In this document: piece by piece, positions 9,368 through 14,093 of the stretch
How positions within the stretch are numbered: position 1 is the first letter of the stretch
How the letters are laid out: every line of letters starts with the position of its first letter
DNA from: Cyclostephanos tholiformis
Lineage: Eukaryota > Bacillariophyta > Thalassiosirophyceae > Thalassiosirales > Thalassiosiraceae
Direction of reading: 5' to 3'
NCBI GenBank assembly: GCA_036939975.1
Contig: JALLPB010000618.1
Coordinates: 1-14,093 of the forward strand
DNA length: 14,093 nucleotides
The notes under the pieces: model-generated
The model's database searches: none
What the model saw: the letters and a program-made list of their open reading frames with translations, nothing else
Told to the model about the DNA's origin: nothing
Program-made: the position numbers and the translations under genes

Positions 9368-11308
9368 ATGTTCACCTGCTGTATCGGCGTATCTGGATGC
9401 CCGAAAAACTGCTCGAGCTATCAGTATACGCAATCATTTCAGTTGGTCCCGGCAAATTTCACTGCCGACGATGATTCTTCTCCAAATCAACGCGGCGAGA
9501 CGACAAACGATGTGGATGTCTTTTTATCAATGACTGCATCGGCTCTTGAGGAAGTTGTCAGATCCTGTTTGAGTCCTCAAGATGCCACATGTGCCGGCGA
9601 CGCAGACGGCGGCGAAACTGGTGAAAATTACGTTGATAACTTGGATCCAGTTGAATACTTCGATAGCGAGGATGCCCATTTCCTCCGTTGCCGGCCGTTG
9701 ACCGCTTGCGGAGGACAGGAAGTGCACGCGATTTTCGGCATTAACGAGAGTGCAACTTCTTTAGGAAAACAAGACCGGGGCGAGGGTGCGATCAACGTCA
9801 GTGTAGCCCTTTTGGATCCCACTGACGATTACGTTTTCAGTGGCAATAATAGGCACGAACAGAAGAATCCAACGGCACACTGCTGTTGTCAACATCCTAG
9901 AGGGAATTGGGGAAGAAACGAAGACCCACTCGACAATTCTCGAATACCACAAAGTGCACACGCATCAAAGCATACAGCATATGTGAAAATTTTTAATTTG
10001 ACTCGAATTCAGGATCGTAGGAGGAGAACTGAATCTGATTATCCATACCCATGCTTTGATAGCCCGGGACGAGTTTTTCATTTACTTCGCTCTGTTCTTA
10101 ATTGCAACCAGAGTATGAATCACCATCGTGGGGGATTGCACTCTGCTTCTCCATGGTACCGTGAGCATAATAATAGAACTGATGGTGCAAGCGATGCAGC
10201 TGATGATTTCGTTGCGCTATTGGTGAACGATCCTGATGAAACAATCGCAAGATATGTTGGTCATGACCAAGATCAATTCTGGGATGACGTCGAAGAGAAA
10301 GAGATCGATGAACTTTTTAAGTTCCGCACCGGTGATGCAGCTCCGAGTTACTTTTTGCATTCAATATCTCGATTGTCGGGGGATGTCTTTGGAAGACTCC
10401 GCGATTCGTCCCCTCCGTATAGAACTTCAAATAGAACAGAAATGCCCGAAAGATACCTCTCTTCGCGGAAGACTAAGCTTTTTGTCTACCGTCGACTCCC
10501 ACCTCGGGACTTTCTCACTTACCACCACCTTGGCCAGGAAAGGATGTATGTAGGATGCTTGTGGGAAACTTACCTAGAAAACGTCGAAGACACCGATCTT
10601 GATGCTGGCCCGGGTCCCCCAGACGAAAGCCATTTGCTTGCAAAACGACGAATGGTTTCGCCCCCGTATCTGTCACATGCACAAGAATACCCAGGTCTAC
10701 TGGACGAATTGCTGGGAAAGTTAGACTCACTTCGGCGAGAAGCGCGAAAAATTCCCAAGTGGACCGCCTGGCCTGAACAGAATCATTACGCCAATAATTC
10801 ATGGAACGTGTTTCCATTGTGCTACACCTTTCCCGCAAACGACTTGCAAAAACGCATATTCATACAAAAAACGTGCGCCTTCGTTCCTGACACGACAGAA
10901 TTACTACAATCTCTCGGGCCAGCTCTGCGCACGGCGTTATTCTCTCGATTGGATCCTCGAGCTAGATTAGGTGCTCATACTGGTTGGTCCGACTTGGCAA
11001 ATCATGTTCTGCGCGTTCACATTCCGCTCATCGTTCCAGGGAGCAAACGCACGGACAGAGAAACTAAGCTAAACGGCGACACCTACAGTGTGGGGTTGTG
11101 TGGCACGTGGGTGGATGGGTGCGTAGAGACTCATGAAGAAGGTTCAATGATCTGCTTCGACGATTCTAAAGTGCATCGGGCATTTAACTATAGCGAGGAT
11201 GAGCGTATTGTCCTCATAATTGATTTGGCAAGACCCCAAAATTTGCCAATAGGCACTGCTACTGGGGGTCACTCAGACGATTTGGACGCTTTTATAAGTG
11301 GATTTTGA
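9368..11308 (+). CDS. Aspartyl/asparaginyl beta-hydroxylase-domain protein, 646 residues
   Basis: The C-terminal part (about residues 475-625) matches the AspH-type, 2-oxoglutarate/Fe(II)-dependent oxygenase fold. It starts at Trp479 (WNVFPLCY), followed by a Cys-Ala-Phe-Val-Pro-Asp-Thr-Thr segment, GAHTGWS with His537, LRVHIPL with Arg549 and His551, a Gly-x-Trp turn, and FDDSKVHRAFN with His603, then Arg613 in DERIVLIIDLARP. His537 and His603 correspond to the two iron ligands; Arg549, His551 and Arg613 correspond to 2-oxoglutarate contacts. The ten-residue His603-Arg613 spacing equals that of human AspH as I recall it. The first ~470 residues are acidic, rich in Ser and Cys (MFTCCIGVSGCPKNC at the start) and show no domain I recognise. 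There is no clear signal peptide or membrane segment, unlike animal AspH. The start is the first Met after an in-frame stop at 9332-9334. The substrate is unknown. Confidence 0.88.
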   Translation: MFTCCIGVSGCPKNCSSYQYTQSFQLVPANFTADDDSSPNQRGETTNDVDVFLSMTASALEEVVRSCLSPQDATCAGDADGGETGENYVDNLDPVEYFDSEDAHFLRCRPLTACGGQEVHAIFGINESATSLGKQDRGEGAINVSVALLDPTDDYVFSGNNRHEQKNPTAHCCCQHPRGNWGRNEDPLDNSRIPQSAHASKHTAYVKIFNLTRIQDRRRRTESDYPYPCFDSPGRVFHLLRSVLNCNQSMNHHRGGLHSASPWYREHNNRTDGASDAADDFVALLVNDPDETIARYVGHDQDQFWDDVEEKEIDELFKFRTGDAAPSYFLHSISRLSGDVFGRLRDSSPPYRTSNRTEMPERYLSSRKTKLFVYRRLPPRDFLTYHHLGQERMYVGCLWETYLENVEDTDLDAGPGPPDESHLLAKRRMVSPPYLSHAQEYPGLLDELLGKLDSLRREARKIPKWTAWPEQNHYANNSWNVFPLCYTFPANDLQKRIFIQKTCAFVPDTTELLQSLGPALRTALFSRLDPRARLGAHTGWSDLANHVLRVHIPLIVPGSKRTDRETKLNGDTYSVGLCGTWVDGCVETHEEGSMICFDDSKVHRAFNYSEDERIVLIIDLARPQNLPIGTATGGHSDDLDAFISGF

Positions 11309-11695
11309 CCTTGCCAAAAAAAAAGCAGAGATCAGCTTACGGGACGACAGAAGGATTTCCTTCGAAGACTATTTAATCATTCCTTTTCAAACATAACTTT
11401 TGTCACAGATGCATGAGCCACAACAGCAGCATTCATAAAGTCCTTGCGAAAGCCAAAAATAAGAAAAATATATAATCCCGATGAAGAGGTGGAAGTGACC
11501 ATTCATGCTTTTGTTATTATGTGACATTTTTTGTTCGTACATTAGAATTAATCTAGCAGCGAAATCTCTTAGCGTTCAGTATCGTACCCTTAATCGCCAT
11601 CGAATAAAAATTAATAAATGTTCCCTTGACGGGTCGGTCTCAAATTATCCAAGATGGCATGGACCGAAGTGACCCCCCCCTTCTCAGCAACCATT
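11309..11695. other. Convergent 3' intergenic region
   Basis: The hydroxylase gene and the plastid-protein gene end tail to tail here, so this should be their two 3' UTRs. An A9 run follows the hydroxylase stop closely. AATAAA occurs at 11603-11608 and 11613-11618 on the plus strand, a possible but distant polyadenylation signal. An eight-C run lies at about 11673. No gene is supported. Confidence 0.45.
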
Positions 11696-12121
11696 CTATC
11701 GCTCCCAAAACTTGAATCCGAAGTAGTAAAATGTAGCAAGAAAAGGAGCCACAAACCCGCCTCCCCAGAACCAAAGGTTGAATGTTGCCTTCTTCGCGGC
11801 GATTTCTTCGGCAGTGGGCGGAGGGGGGCGTTCCTTCAGCGACAAAACGGTATTTGAAGTCATGATGGAGGATGGAGGCTCCTGCAGAATGTAACGACCG
11901 ATACCATCACTGAGTGACGACGAGGTGGTGCTTGGCGCTGGTTGAACAAAGGATATGGGTGCTGATGCTGAGTTTGGTGGCGACAACGGTGCATCCATCA
12001 GCGCCATGGGAAGGGAGGTCGCGCTGCGTCGACCGCGGGGGCTGACGAATCCGGAGGCACATGCCACCATGGAGAGGAGAGATATAACAAAAACAAAGGT
12101 GCGGTTCATGTTGGCCTTCAT
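11696..12121 (-). CDS. Small plastid-targeted single-pass membrane protein, 141 residues, unknown function
   Basis: The N-terminus reads as a bipartite plastid presequence: a hydrophobic signal peptide (residues about 7-23, FVFVISLLSMVACAS), cleavage before Phe25 in ASG|FVSP, the diatom ASAFAP-type motif, then an Arg/Ser-rich transit-peptide stretch (RGRRSATS). The middle (about 40-105) is Pro/Ser-rich and probably flexible. The C-terminal 40 residues have an amphipathic PTAEEIAAKKATF lead-in and one aromatic- and glycine-rich membrane helix (NLWFWGGGFVAPFLATFYYF, residues about 115-134) ending FKFWER. Size and layout resemble small nuclear-encoded photosystem or thylakoid assembly subunits, but I do not recognise the family, so no role is assigned. 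A second Met at residue 5 is an alternative start. Plastid location is well supported by the leader; thylakoid location is inference. Confidence 0.75.
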   Translation of the reverse strand: MKANMNRTFVFVISLLSMVACASGFVSPRGRRSATSLPMALMDAPLSPPNSASAPISFVQPAPSTTSSSLSDGIGRYILQEPPSSIMTSNTVLSLKERPPPPTAEEIAAKKATFNLWFWGGGFVAPFLATFYYFGFKFWER

Positions 12122-12155
12122 ATTTTAATGATGATGTTGTCGCGTTCTTGGATGG

Positions 12156-12170
12156 TGACAAATTGTGTCA
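12156..12170. promoter_or_regulatory. Imperfect palindrome upstream of the plastid-protein gene
   Basis: TGACAAATTGTGTCA lies about 35 bases upstream of the start codon, with TGACA and TGTCA arms and one mismatched pair near the centre. Position and symmetry make it a possible transcription-factor site. No match to a defined motif is claimed. Confidence 0.25.
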
Positions 12171-13487
12171 TTAACTATCAACAATATCTAATATCGTACC
12201 GTATCCACTTCTTCTTGCTGACGCCTGTGGAAACAGGTGAATCCCCTGTAAAAAAGGTTGAGGGAATAGGGTGACATCATCACAAGAAAAAAATCGGGGC
12301 GAGAGGGGGCCGATGAGATCGGTTGCCCCCTACAGTGACCAGTACAATATGATGTGTATGATGGTAGTACTCGTGTTTCATCCACACCCCAAGTAGCAGT
12401 AATGGCAGTCTGCATGTCAAACCAATTGTACCCGAAGGTGCAGTGGGGGTGCCAACATAGAAACACAAGCCGTGGAAAAAAATGCATCAAATACCAGATA
12501 GCAGTAGCAGGGCAATTTGGCTTTTGACTGACCCTTGGTTACATAGTAATAGTACAAAGATAAGAAGTATTGTAAGACCATGCTTCGTGAAAAGTATAGT
12601 GAGTGTGTTGATGGAAATTTTTAAGTACATTTTATGGGTCAATTGACTATTGGGTCTAGGTATTTCTTGTGACTAACATTGCACTCCAAGAACTAGGTGG
12701 GGTTCTAGGAACCCTCTCCATGCACCAGGTTAACTATTGGATTATGAAATTCCACGTTCCAAAGTTGAAATCACCCCCCCCTATAACTGATGCCTTCCCC
12801 CACACCCAACATTCAATAGACCCCCCTGACATGCCATATATCACAATGATGTGTGTTGGGGGCTGAGGGGTCCAAGGGTCCATCGTCCCATCAAATTTAA
12901 CAGGAAAAAATTGACATGAAATAATAGACATTTTCATGTTATCATCTTTCTTCCCAGCAACCTTGTTGACATTCTAACATCTTTCCTCTCCAAGACAGCT
13001 CAGATGTTTCTTATCATTATGTCAAACCTCTCCAATGAGGATAGTGCAGGGAAGAGTTGTGAAGAGAGGTTATTACTTTTTTTAAATATAGTTATTCCCC
13101 TTATTTTAATTACTTCTCTCTCTCTCCTCTTCTAACCCCTCTTTTATGTTATCTTTCATCAAAACCAATACATGGCATGCAGATTTGGGAGGAGATGGGA
13201 TAGGAGATTGTCTAAGAGGGGGGAAGGGGGGAGAGTAAAAATTCAGGGAGGACAGGTGGACATCAGAGGCTATGCCAATTTTTTGTTGTGAGTCTCTTCT
13301 TCCACACTCGGCATGGGGGATGATGAAATAATGGTGGATTTGTTTGGATAAATTGGCAATCGTAATAAAATCTGAAGGAACCAGACAAGGCTGGAGGCAC
13401 TGCCAATTTTCCAGTGGGAGAGGGAGAAAGGATGGGCATAAAAATTCATGTGGCATAGGTGGTTGCTGGAGTAGGACAATGCGGTAA
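12171..13487. other. Long intergenic stretch without a supported gene
   Basis: Open frames here are short or low in complexity and show no domain. Visible patterns are C-runs near 12773 and 12830, a GGGTTC-TAG-GAACCC hairpin at 12700-12714, and recurring GCCAATTTT and AAAATTCA strings at 13230-13450 that suggest old, diverged repeats. Purine-rich G/A tracts dominate the plus strand from about 13180 to 13440. Confidence 0.5.
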
Positions 13488-13800
13488 ACAATCAACAATT
13501 GGAGGGTCGTGATGAGAGGGAGATGCAACAATCAACAAACAAAGGGGCACAATGAGAGACATGTGACAAAACATTCAACAAACAGAGGATTGCAATGAAA
13601 GGCAGATGTAACAATCAACAAACAGAGGGGCACAATGAGAGACAGAGGCGCCGGTTAAGAGGTGGAGGGAAGCAAACAGGCAACATGACAACCAACAATC
13701 AAAAGGGGGACAACCTTGCAGGTGTGACAAAGGGCAAAGGCGCCGACTGATAGGAAGAGGGAGGCAAAAGGGCAACACTACAACCAACCAATTGAGATGG
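13488..13800 (+). repeat. Two-tier minisatellite (about 40-base and 92-base units)
   Basis: Tier A has four copies beginning ACAATCAACA or ACATTCAACA at 13488, 13528, 13571 and 13611 (spacings 40, 43 and 40), each with an AATGA-like purine-rich middle and a GGCAGATG- or GAGAGACA-type end. Tier B has two copies containing GGCGCCG at 13647 and 13739 (period 92), each followed by a GAGG-rich purine stretch, GCAAA, GGCAACA and an ACAACCAAC string. The CAACCAAC ends of tier B resemble the heads of tier A, so both tiers probably share an origin. Confidence 0.7.
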
Positions 13801-14093
13801 GGTGGGGGGCAATGACAGATGCTGGATGGCAGATGGCTGACCGAGGGATGGTGTCGTGGCACAATAGGGGTTCTTACGCATTCAACATGCTATCTAATTC
13901 TGTGAGCGGACAAAGCTTTGCTAAAAAACTGCAATACTACATAGCTACTGTAAAATGTGGGCAGTGGCGACAACTCTTAGCTGTTAACAGCTTAACCCCT
14001 ATGGATGTAGATCTACGTCCACTCTTTTTTAGGGCTTGGTAAATTTGTTATAACTTCTCGAATTTTTGTCCTCAAAGCCAGCTGAAGACATCA
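13801..14093 (+). other. Terminal stretch with a short open frame of uncertain status
   Basis: An 81-codon frame (13797-14042) ends in Leu-Phe-Phe-Arg-Ala-Trp then TAA. Its first part is encoded by the repeat edge, and only the second part (from about 13870) has mixed composition. No domain is recognised. It contains the perfect palindrome AGCTGTTAACAGCT (13979-13992) and the 19-base segment shared with the left edge. It could be an exon fragment or mobile-element remnant; I do not call it a gene. Confidence 0.3.
13984..14002 (-). repeat. 19-base inverted repeat, right copy
   Basis: TTAACAGCTTAACCCCTAT on the plus strand equals the reverse complement of 37-55. In the open frame here it is also read as Asn-Ser-Leu-Thr-Pro, the same codon register as the left copy. 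Confidence 0.7.

Noticed and set aside
12188..12490. 100-codon minus-strand open frame
   Set aside because: No domain; it overlaps a second frame of similar length on the same strand, and composition does not resemble the neighbouring real genes.
13106..13531. 141-codon minus-strand open frame
   Set aside because: It is the complement of purine-rich repeat DNA, giving Pro/Leu/Ser-rich text without a domain, and it enters the minisatellite.

Overview
The window looks like nuclear DNA from a photosynthetic stramenopile, most likely a diatom. The reasons are a small protein with a bipartite plastid-targeting leader and an ASAFAP-type cleavage motif (ASG|FVSP), short GT-AG introns of 76-98 bases, and a repeat-rich intergenic landscape carrying a decayed hAT transposon. 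I cannot name the species from sequence alone.

Left part (1-4970). Positions 1 to about 2350 hold the remains of a hAT-superfamily transposase on the minus strand. It is recognisable by several family motifs but broken by stops and frameshifts, and it runs off the left edge. From about 2350 to 4100 lie pyrimidine-rich tracts, G-rich runs (one a strong G-quadruplex candidate) and low-complexity DNA with no gene I can support. Positions 4126-4632 carry a striking cluster of 18 copies of a short palindromic element built on CCAAATGCATTTGG, including a 93-base higher-order duplication and stem-forming inverted pairs.

Central part (4971-12121) is the genic core, with three genes. (1) A four-exon minus-strand gene (9094 to 4971, 1283 residues) encodes a PX-domain, sorting-nexin-like protein. 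I built the model by joining open frames through consensus splice sites with preserved phase. (2) A divergent intronless gene (9368-11308, 646 residues) ends in an aspartyl/asparaginyl beta-hydroxylase domain with its iron and 2-oxoglutarate residues in place. The two share a 273-base intergenic region containing an ACGT-type double palindrome. (3) A convergent minus-strand gene (12121-11696) encodes a 141-residue plastid-targeted protein with one C-terminal membrane segment.

Right part (12122-14093) is gene-poor. It includes a two-tier minisatellite (about 13488-13800) and a short open frame near the end. That frame carries a 19-base segment identical, in inverted orientation and in the same codon register, to one inside the transposase relic at the left edge.

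The three genes do not form an obvious pathway: membrane trafficking, 2-oxoglutarate-dependent hydroxylation, and a plastid membrane protein. I see no convincing new multi-gene system. The most unusual element is the palindrome array downstream of the sorting-nexin gene.
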